The position numbers were made by a program, and so were the translations under genes. Below the pieces are notes generated by a model that did not search any database, was not told where the DNA came from, and saw nothing but the letters and a program-made list of their open reading frames with translations. Below, one piece after another: positions 8,992 through 16,820 of a stretch of 63,631 nucleotides of DNA. Origin of the DNA: Pigmentiphaga humi (GTDB taxonomy: Bacteria > Pseudomonadota > Gammaproteobacteria > Burkholderiales > Burkholderiaceae_B). Within the stretch, counting starts at the first letter, position 1. Each line of letters opens with the position of its first letter. The stretch covers positions 1 to 63,631 of the forward strand of contig NZ_UWPJ01000013.1 in the NCBI RefSeq assembly GCF_900606115.1, given 5' to 3'.

Positions 8992-9981
8992 TCATTCGGG
9001 CTTGATGCCGACGTCGGCGATCAGCTTCGACCAGCGCCGGGCCTCGCCTTCCACGTACTCGGCGGATTTTTCCACGGACTGGTAGGAAATCGTGTCGCCC
9101 GCCTTGGAGATCGATGCCCGGGTCTCCTCGTCGGCCAGCACCTTGCCCAGCAGCCGGTTGAGCTTCTCGACGACCGGTGCGGGCGTGCCGGCGGGCGCCA
9201 TCAGCGCGGTCCAGAAATAGGAATTGAAGCCGGGCACCGTTTCCGCCACCGTGGGCAGGTCGGGGAATTCGCTGCTGCGCTCGGCGCCGGTGGTGGCGAT
9301 GGCGCGCATCATATTCTGCTGGATATAGGACTTGGACGCCGAGATCGCCGACATCGTGAACTGGACCTGGCCGGCGACCAGGTTGGTCACCGCCGGGCTG
9401 GCCCCCTTGAACGGCACGTGCAGCACATCGACGCCGCTGAGCGACTTCAGCAGTTCGCCCGATACGTGCGGCATGGAGCCCACGCCCGGGGTGGAATAGC
9501 TCAGGGTGCCCGGCTTCGCCTTGGCCAGGGCCAGCAGTTGCGGCAGGTTTTCGGCCGGCAGCGTGGGGTGGGTGGACATCACCAGGGGCGAGCGCGTGAC
9601 GGTGGAAACGGCGACGAAGTCGCGCTTGATGTCGTAGCCCACGTTGGGCATGAGGCCGGTATTGATCGCAAAGCTGGGATCGGCCAGCAGCAGCGTATAG
9701 CCGTCCGGCGCGGCGCGCCTGACGAAGCCGGCGCCGATCGTGCCTCCCGCGCCGGGCTTGTTCTCGATCACCACCGACAGGTTCAGTTCTTTCGTCAGTT
9801 GCCGCGCCACGATGCGAGCCACGTTGTCCGTGCCGCCGCCGGGCGCGAATGCCACCACCACGGTAATGGGCCGTTCGGGAAACTCGGCGCGGGCCGCGCC
9901 CGGTGCGGACAGGCCGGCACCGAACAGGCATGCCACGAGGGTGAGGACGGTCTGAGGCAGGCAGGATAGTGGTTTAAGCAT
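8992..9981 (-). CDS. Bug/TctC-family tripartite tricarboxylate transporter solute-binding protein
   Basis: A 329-residue periplasmic binding protein with a signal peptide (cleavage probably near AARA, about residue 32) and the Bug-family signatures: [72 protein letters not shown] and FPDLPTVAETVPGF. GAGGAG lies eight bases before the ATG at 9981. No TctA/TctB membrane genes are nearby, which is usual for Bug proteins. Upstream of the UbiD-family gene in the same operon, it probably captures that pathway's aromatic or dicarboxylic acid substrate. Confidence 0.9.
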   Translation of the reverse strand: MLKPLSCLPQTVLTLVACLFGAGLSAPGAARAEFPERPITVVVAFAPGGGTDNVARIVARQLTKELNLSVVIENKPGAGGTIGAGFVRRAAPDGYTLLLADPSFAINTGLMPNVGYDIKRDFVAVSTVTRSPLVMSTHPTLPAENLPQLLALAKAKPGTLSYSTPGVGSMPHVSGELLKSLSGVDVLHVPFKGASPAVTNLVAGQVQFTMSAISASKSYIQQNMMRAIATTGAERSSEFPDLPTVAETVPGFNSYFWTALMAPAGTPAPVVEKLNRLLGKVLADEETRASISKAGDTISYQSVEKSAEYVEGEARRWSKLIADVGIKPE

Positions 9982-10043
9982 CGCAGGACTCCTCTTTCAG
10001 TGAGAGTGGAAGCCAAACGATATCCAATTTATGACGATTTATC

Positions 10044-10070
10044 TACATAATTAAGTATATTTTTTATGTA
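10044..10070 (-). promoter_or_regulatory. Promoter region and operator-like palindromes of the Bug-UbiD operon
   Basis: On the minus strand TATACT (10054-10059) is a good -10 box. It is overlapped by an imperfect 14-bp palindrome TACTTAATTATGTA (10044-10057, two mismatched positions). TACATAA at 10044-10050 and TTATGTA at 10064-10070 form a further inverted pair. The half-site TTATGTA is also the right half of the perfect operator before the HpaB-like gene, so the same MarR protein may act here. No convincing -35 box was found. Confidence 0.45.
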
Positions 10071-10192
10071 TATGCCGTATGGAGTTCAGGTTTTCCATTC
10101 AGGACACGATGGATAGGCGGTCTGGATGCAGCCGGAGCGGAAGGGCGCGCGGATGAAAAACGGATTGGTCGGGAAGGGGGGAAGCGCGGAGA

Positions 10193-10222
10193 AAAAAAGA
10201 ACGGGACACCGAGGGTGTCCCG
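10193..10222 (-). terminator. Intrinsic terminator, minus strand, of an unassigned transcript
   Basis: Read on the minus strand: a 9-bp perfect stem CGGGACACC/GGTGTCCCG with a 3-base loop, followed by TTCTTTTTTTCT. It fits a rho-independent terminator well, yet no protein gene on the minus strand ends here; the nearest upstream gene on either strand is the plus-strand Bug gene at 10756. Confidence 0.7.
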
Positions 10223-10391
10223 CCAAATATCCGCCTCAAGTGGGGGGGAGGGAGGAGAAAGCAGAGGCGGATGTATTGGCTGGTACCGGCACACTGCGCC
10301 GGAAGGAATGCCGAAGCGGGGGGAAGCCCGGCATCCCGACACATGGGCGTTGCACCCAAAGCGTGTCCCAACTAAGAGGTTAGGTGCGCCT

Positions 10392-10415
10392 TTGCCGGAT
10401 AAGTTCATCCGGCAA
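10392..10415. other. Perfect stem-loop in intergenic DNA
   Basis: TTGCCGGAT and ATCCGGCAA (9 bp each) with loop AAGTTC. A further copy of ATCCGGCA follows at about 10435-10442. It lies about 170 bp before the minus-strand terminator and could be part of the same transcript. Function unknown. Confidence 0.5.
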
Positions 10416-10515
10416 CTCGTGGTTTCACGTAAGTATCCGGCAGAAATGTAACGTCTTATGACGACGCCCGGCGTGCCCCGTGGCGCGCCGATGCTGGCGG
10501 CCGGACAGCCAGAGC

Positions 10516-10530
10516 ATGCACCACGTGCAT
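10516..10530. promoter_or_regulatory. LysR-type T-N11-A palindrome
   Basis: ATGCAC-CAC-GTGCAT is a perfect interrupted palindrome with the T-N11-A geometry used by LysR-type regulators. It lies 226 bp before the start of the plus-strand Bug gene. The LysR gene at 11768-12724 is a candidate binder, which is inference only. Confidence 0.4.
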
Positions 10531-10755
10531 ACCGTACATGGCCGATATCCCTGGCCGGCTCCGCTTCTTCCAATGAAATCAAGGCTTCGCGGCGCGCCGT
10601 CGGGGCGTCTCGCCTGCTCATGGGGGCTGCCCGCAGTTGACGCGGCAGGGCCAGCCGGTAGGCTGTGATCCTGAGAACAAGGCGTCCAGCCCGCATCGCT
10701 GCGGAAGAGACCGCCGCGCCACTGATCCGATTCAATCCAGGAGAGGCGAGGAGAC

Positions 10756-11739
10756 ATGCGTTACACCACATCATGCAAGGTGCTGCTCGCGGCGTCGATG
10801 GCTGCGGGCTCCGCCGTCCAGGCAGCGGATTCCCAGGCCGACGACTATCCGCGGCATACCGTCACGCTTTACGTATCGACATCGCCGGGCGGCGGCCCGG
10901 ACATCCTCGCGCGCGCCCTGGCCGAGAAGCTGCGCGAGAAATGGGGCCAGCCGGTGGTGGTCGAGAACCGTCCCGGCGGCGGGCAGAACGTGGGCGCGGA
11001 AGCGGCGTCGCGAGCCACGCCCGACGGCTATACCTTGCTGGTGAGCCCCCAGGGCGCACTGGTCGCCAACAAGAGCCTGTACCGCAAGCTCGCCTACGAT
11101 CCCGACGCGCTGGAACCGGTGTCCATCCTGGCCAAGGTGCCGGTGGTGCTGGTGGTGAATCCGAAGGTGCCGGCCCGCTCCGTACCCGAACTCATCGAAT
11201 ACGCCAAGGCGAACCCCGACCGGTTGAACTACGCCTCCTCGGGCAGCGGCTCCACGCCGCACCTCACCGCCGAGCTCTTCAAGACCAAGGCCGGGGTACA
11301 GCTCATCCACGTGCCCTACAAGAGCAATCCGCTCGCCGTGACCGATCTGATCGGCGGCCAGGTGGACATGATGTTCCTGGACCTGGGTGCGGTGCTGCAG
11401 CACATCCGCGGCGGCAAGCTGCGCGCCCTCGCGGTGGCCACCGACGCCCGCAGCCGCGATCTGCCCGACGTGCCGACCATGAACGAGCTGATTCCCGGCG
11501 TATCGGTCGCTCCCTGGTGGGGCCTGGTGGCGCCGCCCAAGACTCCGCCGGCCATTGTCGCCAAGGTGTCGGCGGCGGTGGACGCCGCGCTCAAAGAGCC
11601 GGAAATCGTCAAACGCCTGGCCGACATGGGCCAGCTGGAGGGGGTGGGAGGCACGCCGGAGCAGGCGGCGAGCTTCATGACGCAGGAGCGCAAGCTATGG
11701 GGAGACCTGATCCGTTCCGCGGGCATCACGGTGGACTGA
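10756..11739 (+). CDS. Bug/TctC-family solute-binding protein
   Basis: A 327-residue periplasmic Bug protein with a signal peptide ending near AVQA (about residue 23). Family segments are TVTLYVSTSPGGGPDILARALAE, VVVENRPGGGQNVGAEA, TPDGYTLLVSPQG, HVPYKSNPLAVTDLIGGQVDMMF and [29 protein letters not shown] precedes the ATG at 10756. It stands alone on this strand, convergent with a LysR gene that ends the neighbouring 2-oxoacid dehydrogenase operon, so it may bring in the acid that feeds that complex. The ligand is unknown. Confidence 0.9.
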   Translation: MRYTTSCKVLLAASMAAGSAVQAADSQADDYPRHTVTLYVSTSPGGGPDILARALAEKLREKWGQPVVVENRPGGGQNVGAEAASRATPDGYTLLVSPQGALVANKSLYRKLAYDPDALEPVSILAKVPVVLVVNPKVPARSVPELIEYAKANPDRLNYASSGSGSTPHLTAELFKTKAGVQLIHVPYKSNPLAVTDLIGGQVDMMFLDLGAVLQHIRGGKLRALAVATDARSRDLPDVPTMNELIPGVSVAPWWGLVAPPKTPPAIVAKVSAAVDAALKEPEIVKRLADMGQLEGVGGTPEQAASFMTQERKLWGDLIRSAGITVD

Positions 11740-11767
11740 GCCGCTTCTCCTGGCGGCGTGCGGCGTC

Positions 11768-12724
11768 CTATCCGGGCGGGACCGGCGACGCCGGCGCCCG
11801 CCGGGGAAAGAGGTCGGCCAATGTGCTGCGCAGCCACTGGCATCCGGCGTCGTCATGCAGGGCACGATGCCAGAATATGCGCACCGAGGCAGGCGGAACC
11901 TTGAACGGCAGCGGCACCGCGACCAATCCGGCCGTTTCTGCAAATATCTCGGCGATCGCCAGGGGCAGTACCGCGATGATGTCGGTCCCGCTCAGCACGA
12001 AGGGCGCGACCAGGTAATTGGGCGCGGTGGTGACGACCTTGCGGCGATGCGCGTTGGCGCCCAGCGCGCGGCGCACCATCGAGTCGCCAATGGCGGGAAG
12101 GTCCACGGCGAGGTGCCGGGCGCCCAGATAGTTCTCCAGCGTCAGGTCGTCCCGCAGGGGGTTGTCCTTGCTCATCATGCACACCTGCGGGTCTTCGAAC
12201 AGCAGGCGCTGGACGAAGTCGCGATGCGTTTCCGGCAGCACCGCGACGGCCAGGTCCGCCTGGCCGGCTTCGAGCGCGTCGCGGTAAGTGCGCAGCGGCT
12301 GGTGGGTGCGCAGCGGGTGGCGGTTCGAGGCGACCTTGACCGCATAGCCGTTCTGGTGGATGAAGCGCAGCAGGCGCGGCATCACCAGGAATTCCACGAT
12401 GTCGGGCATCAGCAGGCGGAACTCGCGCGTGGAGGTCGCCGGATCGAACGGCTGGGCGCGATCCAGTACGGCCTGCAGCTCATCGAGTGCGCGGGTGGCG
12501 GGACCCAGCAGCATCGCGGCCAGCGGCGTCGGCCGCATGCCGTGCGTGGTCCGGACGAACAGCGGGTTGTCGAGGCTGGTGCGCAGCCGGGCCAGCGCAT
12601 GGCTGATGGAGGATTGCGCCAGGCCGAGGCGTTCGCCGGCGCCGGTGACGCTGCCTTCCTGCATCAAGGCAACGAAGACCTTGAGCAGGTTCAGATCCAG
12701 CTTGCTGACGTCGATTTTGCTCAT
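11768..12724 (-). CDS. LysR-family transcriptional regulator
   Basis: A 318-residue LysR-type regulator. The N-terminal helix-turn-helix is clear at about residues 8-66: LDLNLLKVFVALMQEGSVTGAGERLGLAQSSISHALARLR, followed by the linker and a periplasmic-binding-like effector domain (REFRLLMPDIVEFLVMPRLL, APNYLVAPFVLSGTDIIAVLP). The ATG at 12724 is chosen because the motif begins there; no clear Shine-Dalgarno is visible. It starts 22 bp after the E2 stop on the same strand, so it appears to be the last gene of the 2-oxoacid dehydrogenase operon, which is less common than the usual divergent placement. Confidence 0.9.
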   Translation of the reverse strand: MSKIDVSKLDLNLLKVFVALMQEGSVTGAGERLGLAQSSISHALARLRTSLDNPLFVRTTHGMRPTPLAAMLLGPATRALDELQAVLDRAQPFDPATSTREFRLLMPDIVEFLVMPRLLRFIHQNGYAVKVASNRHPLRTHQPLRTYRDALEAGQADLAVAVLPETHRDFVQRLLFEDPQVCMMSKDNPLRDDLTLENYLGARHLAVDLPAIGDSMVRRALGANAHRRKVVTTAPNYLVAPFVLSGTDIIAVLPLAIAEIFAETAGLVAVPLPFKVPPASVRIFWHRALHDDAGCQWLRSTLADLFPRRAPASPVPPG

Positions 12725-12746
12725 GTGCAAGCGCCGAGGCGTTTTT

Positions 12747-13862
12747 TCACAGCAGCATTGTAAGGATGCGCTCCAGCGATTGCTTGATATCGGCGAGGAA
12801 CGCGGCCGCCGCCGCGACATCGACGAGGCCTGGGTCGACGGTCAGCGTGCAGCTCATGACCGTGGCCACGGCCACGCCGTCGCCACGAGCGACGGGGCGG
12901 CGCTCGGCCGCGCCCAGGCTCAGCGTGCAGGCCCGCGCCGCCTGAACGGGGGCCGAACATGTGCGCACGCCCCAGCGGCCGGCGTCCAGCACCGCGAACG
13001 TGCCGCCCCGGCTCTGCTCCGGCACGAGCGCGCCCTGGCGCGCGGATTCCTCCAGCGCGCGCATTTCCTCCGACAATTGCACGATGCCCTTGTCCTGCGC
13101 ACGCAAGAGCACCGGCATCGCCAGGCCATCGGGCGTGGGGACGGCGACGGCGATGTTCGCGTCGGCGTGCCGGACCGTCGAGCCGTTCTCCCGGGTGGCG
13201 TTGACCTGGGGGAAGCGGTTCAATGCCCTGACGCAGGCGGCGACGACGAAGTGTTCCAGCGCGAGCCGCAGGCCTTCGCCGTTCAGTTCGCTCATCCACT
13301 GCGCCAGGTCGTCCACCTCGCAATCCACGGTCAGCCGCACGCAGGCATCGCCGGAAGGCGCATCGGCGGGGGCATGTGCCCGCCGGGATTCCGCCGCATT
13401 CATCACGTCGGCCTTGAGCACGCGGCCGCCCGGGCCGCTGCCGGCAAGGCGGCTGGCGTCCACGCCGAGTTCGGCCGCCAGCCTGCGCGCGATCGGCGTC
13501 ACCGCCTTTCTGGCCTGCGGCGGATCTGCGCGCGCGCCGGTCTGAGGAATTGCCGCGGAGGGCGTCGCCGCGGGCGGCTCGCGTTCGGGCGCGCGGGGCG
13601 GGGCGGGCGCGCGCGCCTCGCCGCCGTCGCCCAGCATCGCGATGGCGGTCCCCACGGCAACCGGCGCGCCGTCCGCCGGCACCAGAATGCGTTCGAGCAC
13701 GCCGTCGGCGGCTGCCTCGACTTCCATCACGGCCTTGTCGGTCTCGATCTCGACCAGGATGTCGCCCGCGCGTATGTCTTCCCCTTCTTTCTTGCGCCAG
13801 CCGACGATGCCGCCCTCGGTCATCGTCGGCGACAGCGCCGGCATCAGCAAGGGAGTGCTCAT
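12747..13862 (-). CDS. 2-oxoacid dehydrogenase E2-like acyltransferase with an altered active site
   Basis: A 371-residue E2 protein. In order: a lipoyl domain (about 1-80) with the lipoyl-Lys motif EIETDKAVMEVE (Lys43), an Ala/Pro linker, a peripheral-subunit-binding domain (about 121-155, VTPIARRLAAELGVDASRLAG), and a shortened catalytic domain. In active E2 proteins the C-terminus carries DHRxxDG; here it reads DPGLVDV at about 343-349 (12816-12836), so the catalytic His is replaced by Pro and the Gly by Val. The ATG overlaps the E1 beta stop by four bases. It may be an assembly and lipoyl-carrier subunit, or use a different chemistry. No E3 gene is adjacent. Confidence 0.88.
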   Translation of the reverse strand: MSTPLLMPALSPTMTEGGIVGWRKKEGEDIRAGDILVEIETDKAVMEVEAAADGVLERILVPADGAPVAVGTAIAMLGDGGEARAPAPPRAPEREPPAATPSAAIPQTGARADPPQARKAVTPIARRLAAELGVDASRLAGSGPGGRVLKADVMNAAESRRAHAPADAPSGDACVRLTVDCEVDDLAQWMSELNGEGLRLALEHFVVAACVRALNRFPQVNATRENGSTVRHADANIAVAVPTPDGLAMPVLLRAQDKGIVQLSEEMRALEESARQGALVPEQSRGGTFAVLDAGRWGVRTCSAPVQAARACTLSLGAAERRPVARGDGVAVATVMSCTLTVDPGLVDVAAAAAFLADIKQSLERILTMLL

Positions 13863-14863
13863 CGCCGCTCGCTTCCGTCGCGGCCGACGAGGGCGCGCAC
13901 GGCCGCGACGATCCGGTCCGCGTCCGGCTGCACCAGCGGCTCGAGCGTGCGGCTCATCGGAATGGGGATGTCCTCCGCGCCCAGCCTGCAAACGGGCGCG
14001 TCGAGCCAGTCGAAGCCTTCTTCCGACAGCATCGCCGCTATCTCGCCGCTGACGCCGTAGCTGCGCGGCGCGCCGTCCACCACCAGGGCGCGGTTGGTCT
14101 TGCGCAGCGAGGCCAGCAGGGTGTCTTTGTCGAGCGGCACGAGCGTGCGCGGATCGATCACCTCGGCCGAGATGCCCTGGCCGGCCAGCTTGTCCGCCGC
14201 CGCCAGCGCATGGGAGCGCATCCTGCCCAGCGCGATGATGCTGACGTCGCTGCCGGGGCGGGCGATCTCGGCCTGGCCCAGCGGGACGACGTAGTCGCCT
14301 TCAGGCACGGTGTCTTTCATGCCGTACAGCAGGCGATCTTCGAATACGAGCACCGGATTGTCGTCGCGGATCGCCGCGGCGAACAGGCCCTTGGCATCGG
14401 CCGGCGTCGCCGGCAGCACGACCTTCAGTCCCGGTACATGCGCTGCCCATGCGTACAGGCTTTGCGAATGCTGCGGCCCGAGGTTGGCGCCGGTGCCCAT
14501 GGTGGTGCGCAGCACCAGCGGCACCCGGAAGGCGCCGTTCGACATGTAGTGGACCTTGGCCGCCTGGTTCACCAGCTGATCCATGACCAGCGTGATGAAG
14601 TCGCCGAACATGACCTCGAACACCGGTCGCATGCCGGCCATCGCCGCGCCGACGGCGATGCCGAACGCGCCGGGTTCGGAAATGGGCGTGTCGATGACGC
14701 GGCCGGCGCCGAATTCGTCGAACAGCCCTTCGGTCTGGAGGAACACGCCGCCGGCGGCGCCGACGTCCTCGCCGATGACGACGACGTTGGAATCGGCGCG
14801 CATTTCGCGTTGCAGCGCCTCGATGACCGCGGCGCGGTAGGTGATGGCGCGCTGCTCAGGCAT
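13859..14863 (-). CDS. 2-oxoacid dehydrogenase E1 component, beta subunit
   Basis: A 334-residue transketolase-like beta subunit of a thiamine-diphosphate-dependent dehydrogenase (acetoin, branched-chain or pyruvate type). Seen are VVVIGEDVGAAGGVF, the cofactor-activating Glu in DTPISEPGAFGIAVGAAMAG, MDQLVNQAAKVHYMSNG and the catalytic His in GPQHSQSLYAW, then PATPADAKGLF and the C-terminal DPRTLVPLDKDTLLAS. It overlaps the alpha gene by eight bases upstream and the E2 gene by four downstream, so the three are translationally coupled. The substrate cannot be fixed from sequence. Confidence 0.92.
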   Translation of the reverse strand: MPEQRAITYRAAVIEALQREMRADSNVVVIGEDVGAAGGVFLQTEGLFDEFGAGRVIDTPISEPGAFGIAVGAAMAGMRPVFEVMFGDFITLVMDQLVNQAAKVHYMSNGAFRVPLVLRTTMGTGANLGPQHSQSLYAWAAHVPGLKVVLPATPADAKGLFAAAIRDDNPVLVFEDRLLYGMKDTVPEGDYVVPLGQAEIARPGSDVSIIALGRMRSHALAAADKLAGQGISAEVIDPRTLVPLDKDTLLASLRKTNRALVVDGAPRSYGVSGEIAAMLSEEGFDWLDAPVCRLGAEDIPIPMSRTLEPLVQPDADRIVAAVRALVGRDGSERR

Positions 14864-15833
14864 AGACGAACCTGCTCAACTGGTTCGCGTCCGGCTCGGG
14901 GCTGGCCTTGGCGAAGTCGGCGGCTTCGCGCACCCGGCGCGATGCCTCCTGCCGCAGGGCATCCAGTTCTTCTTCCGTGGCGGCCTGCTGCTCGAGCAGC
15001 AGGCGCTGCAGTTTAAGGATGGGGTCGCGGGCCTGCCATTGCTTCACTTCGTCATCGTCCTTGTAGGCCTGCTTGTCGCCGACGTGGTGGCCGCCGTAGC
15101 GGTAGGTATTGAAGATCAGGAAGGAGGGGCCGTCGCCGCGGCGCGCGCGGGCGATGGCCCGGTGCGCGGCGTCCAGCACCGTCAGCACGTCCATGCCGTC
15201 GAGAATGTCCGAGGGAATGTCGAAGACTTCGCCGCGGGCGGGGAGGCTCTTGCCCGCGGTCACGTCTTCCAGCGCGGTGTACTCGCCATAGCCGTTGTTC
15301 TCGCACACGAAGATCACGGGCAGCTTCCAGATGGATGCCATGTTCATGACTTCGAAGGCGATGCCCTGGTTCAGCGCGCCGTCGCCGAAGAAGCACATGG
15401 CGACCCGGTTTCCGCCCGCGTGCCTGGCTGCCAGCGCCGCGCCGGCGGCCAGCGAAATGCCGCCGCCGACGATGCCGTTGGTGCCCAGGTTGCCGGTGGA
15501 CGGATCGCTGACGTGCATCGAACCGCTGCGGCCGCCGCAGTAGCCGTCGCGCTTGCCGAGGATCTCCGCCAGCAGGCGGTCGGGGCGCATGCCTTTGGCC
15601 AGGCAGTGCCCATGCCCGCGGTGGCTGCTGGCGATGTAGTCGTCGTCGTTCAGGAAGTAGCAGGCGCCGACCGCGGTGGCCTCCTGCCCGGCGCACAGGT
15701 GGGCCAGCCCGGGAACGGTGCCCGAGGTCGCCAGACGCCTGACCTGCTCCTCGAATTCCCGTATCAGGACCATGCGCGAATAAACGTCCCGCAACTGCTC
15801 TGGCGTCAGAGCCGGCGCCGGTGTGCTGCTCAT
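14856..15833 (-). CDS. 2-oxoacid dehydrogenase E1 component, alpha subunit
   Basis: A 325-residue ThDP-binding alpha subunit. Features are LTPEQLRDVYSRMVLIREFEEQV at the N-terminus, LAHLCAGQEATAVGA, IASSHRGHGHCLAKG with active-site His residues, the GSMHVSDPSTGNLGTNGIVGGG loop, and the ThDP motif starting GDGALNQG and ending in ENN (about 150-180). The pattern resembles acetoin dehydrogenase AcoA and related alpha subunits. The ATG at 15833 overlaps the stop of the upstream second beta gene (ATGA). Confidence 0.92.
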   Translation of the reverse strand: MSSTPAPALTPEQLRDVYSRMVLIREFEEQVRRLATSGTVPGLAHLCAGQEATAVGACYFLNDDDYIASSHRGHGHCLAKGMRPDRLLAEILGKRDGYCGGRSGSMHVSDPSTGNLGTNGIVGGGISLAAGAALAARHAGGNRVAMCFFGDGALNQGIAFEVMNMASIWKLPVIFVCENNGYGEYTALEDVTAGKSLPARGEVFDIPSDILDGMDVLTVLDAAHRAIARARRGDGPSFLIFNTYRYGGHHVGDKQAYKDDDEVKQWQARDPILKLQRLLLEQQAATEEELDALRQEASRRVREAADFAKASPEPDANQLSRFVYA

Positions 15834-16810
15834 GCGCGAGCCTGCATCATGGCATGCGCCAATTGCGCGATCTTGGCGGCATCGGGCGTGATCGCCGCTT
15901 CCAGGCCGGGACTGCAGGCGACGGGCGCGTCGGCCCGCGCCAGCCGGCGTGGCGGCTGCTTCAGATAGGACATGCCATGTTCGGCCACCGAGGCGACGAC
16001 TTCCGAGGCGACGCCGCAGCGCAGCGGGCATTCGTCCACCACGAGCAGCCGCCCGGTCTTCGCCACCGATTCCAGCACGGCCGCCTGGTCGAACGGCACC
16101 AGGGTGCGCAGATCCACCACTTCCGCGTCGATGCCGTCGCCGGCCAGCACGTCGGCGGCCTTAAGCGCCTCCTGCACCATGTACGAGGTGGCGACCACCG
16201 TCACGTCCCGGCCCGTCCGCTTGACGTCGGCGCGGCCGAACTCGATCTCGTAGTCGCCGGCGGGCACTTCGCCCTGCATGGCCATCAGCTTGGCATGGTT
16301 GAGTATCACCGTGGGATTGTCCGATTTCAACGCGCGGCGCACCAGGCCCTTGACGTCGCGGGGGCTGGCCGGCAGCACGATCTGCAGGCCCGGGCAGTTC
16401 CACAGCATGGATTGCGGACTGCTGCTGTGTTGCGCCGCTCCGCCGCCGCGCACGCCGTGCAGCATGTGGTACACGACCGGGGCCTTGATCTGCCCGCCCG
16501 ACATCAGATGCGCCACCGCCGCTTCGTTGGTGATCTGCGACCAGGCCAGCAGCGAGAAACTGGCGGTGCCCAGGTCGACGAAAGGCCGCGAGCCGGCCAT
16601 TGCGGCGCCCGCGGCGAGGCCGGCGATCGCGGCCTCGGCGATGGGGCCGTCGACCAGGCGGTCCGGGAATTCTTGCGTGATCCGGTCGACGAGGCGCCGT
16701 GCCGGTCCGATGCCCAGCAGCGCGCTTCCGATCATGGTGACCGCCTCGTCATGCTGCAGCGCCTCGCACAGCCCGTCGATGAGGGCCTCGGCGAAAGTCA
16801 TGGTTGGCAT
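15830..16810 (-). CDS. Second, divergent 2-oxoacid dehydrogenase E1 beta subunit
   Basis: A 326-residue beta subunit belonging to the second E1 pair in the operon. It keeps the activating Glu (DGPIAEAAIAGLAAGAAMAG) and catalytic His (AAQHSSSPQSM), but the region after them differs: the usual NQAAKVHY is NEAAVAHL, and the EDVG segment is GSALLGIG. AGGAGGG lies just before the ATG at 16810; a second ATG lies three codons on. It follows its alpha partner by 10 bp and couples to the next alpha gene. Either it forms a separate enzyme with the second alpha subunit or the two pairs assemble on one E2. Confidence 0.9.
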   Translation of the reverse strand: MPTMTFAEALIDGLCEALQHDEAVTMIGSALLGIGPARRLVDRITQEFPDRLVDGPIAEAAIAGLAAGAAMAGSRPFVDLGTASFSLLAWSQITNEAAVAHLMSGGQIKAPVVYHMLHGVRGGGAAQHSSSPQSMLWNCPGLQIVLPASPRDVKGLVRRALKSDNPTVILNHAKLMAMQGEVPAGDYEIEFGRADVKRTGRDVTVVATSYMVQEALKAADVLAGDGIDAEVVDLRTLVPFDQAAVLESVAKTGRLLVVDECPLRCGVASEVVASVAEHGMSYLKQPPRRLARADAPVACSPGLEAAITPDAAKIAQLAHAMMQARA

Positions 16811-16820
16811 GCGCCCTCCT

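Larger units (their letters stand above)
9982..10755. other. 774-bp intergenic region between divergent Bug genes; no convincing protein gene
   Basis: The region contains AT-rich promoter DNA for the minus operon (about 10020-10080), a minus-strand intrinsic terminator (10193-10222), a perfect hairpin (10392-10415), a LysR-type box (10516-10530) and the leader of the plus-strand Bug gene with GAGGAG before its ATG. A 236-codon minus-strand frame crosses most of it but has Pro/Arg/Ser-rich, non-family composition and I do not call it a gene. Confidence 0.6.

Noticed and set aside
10630-10755. Possible riboswitch before the plus-strand Bug gene (GCGGAAGAGACCGC and GCCACTG-like strings)
   Set aside because: The short strings recall glycine or cobalamin riboswitch boxes, but the conserved cores and pairing order of neither class are present.
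10064-10774. A 236-codon minus-strand frame across the intergenic region
   Set aside because: It overlaps a terminator, a hairpin and the next gene's ribosome binding site, and the protein is Pro/Arg/Ser-rich without any recognised motif.
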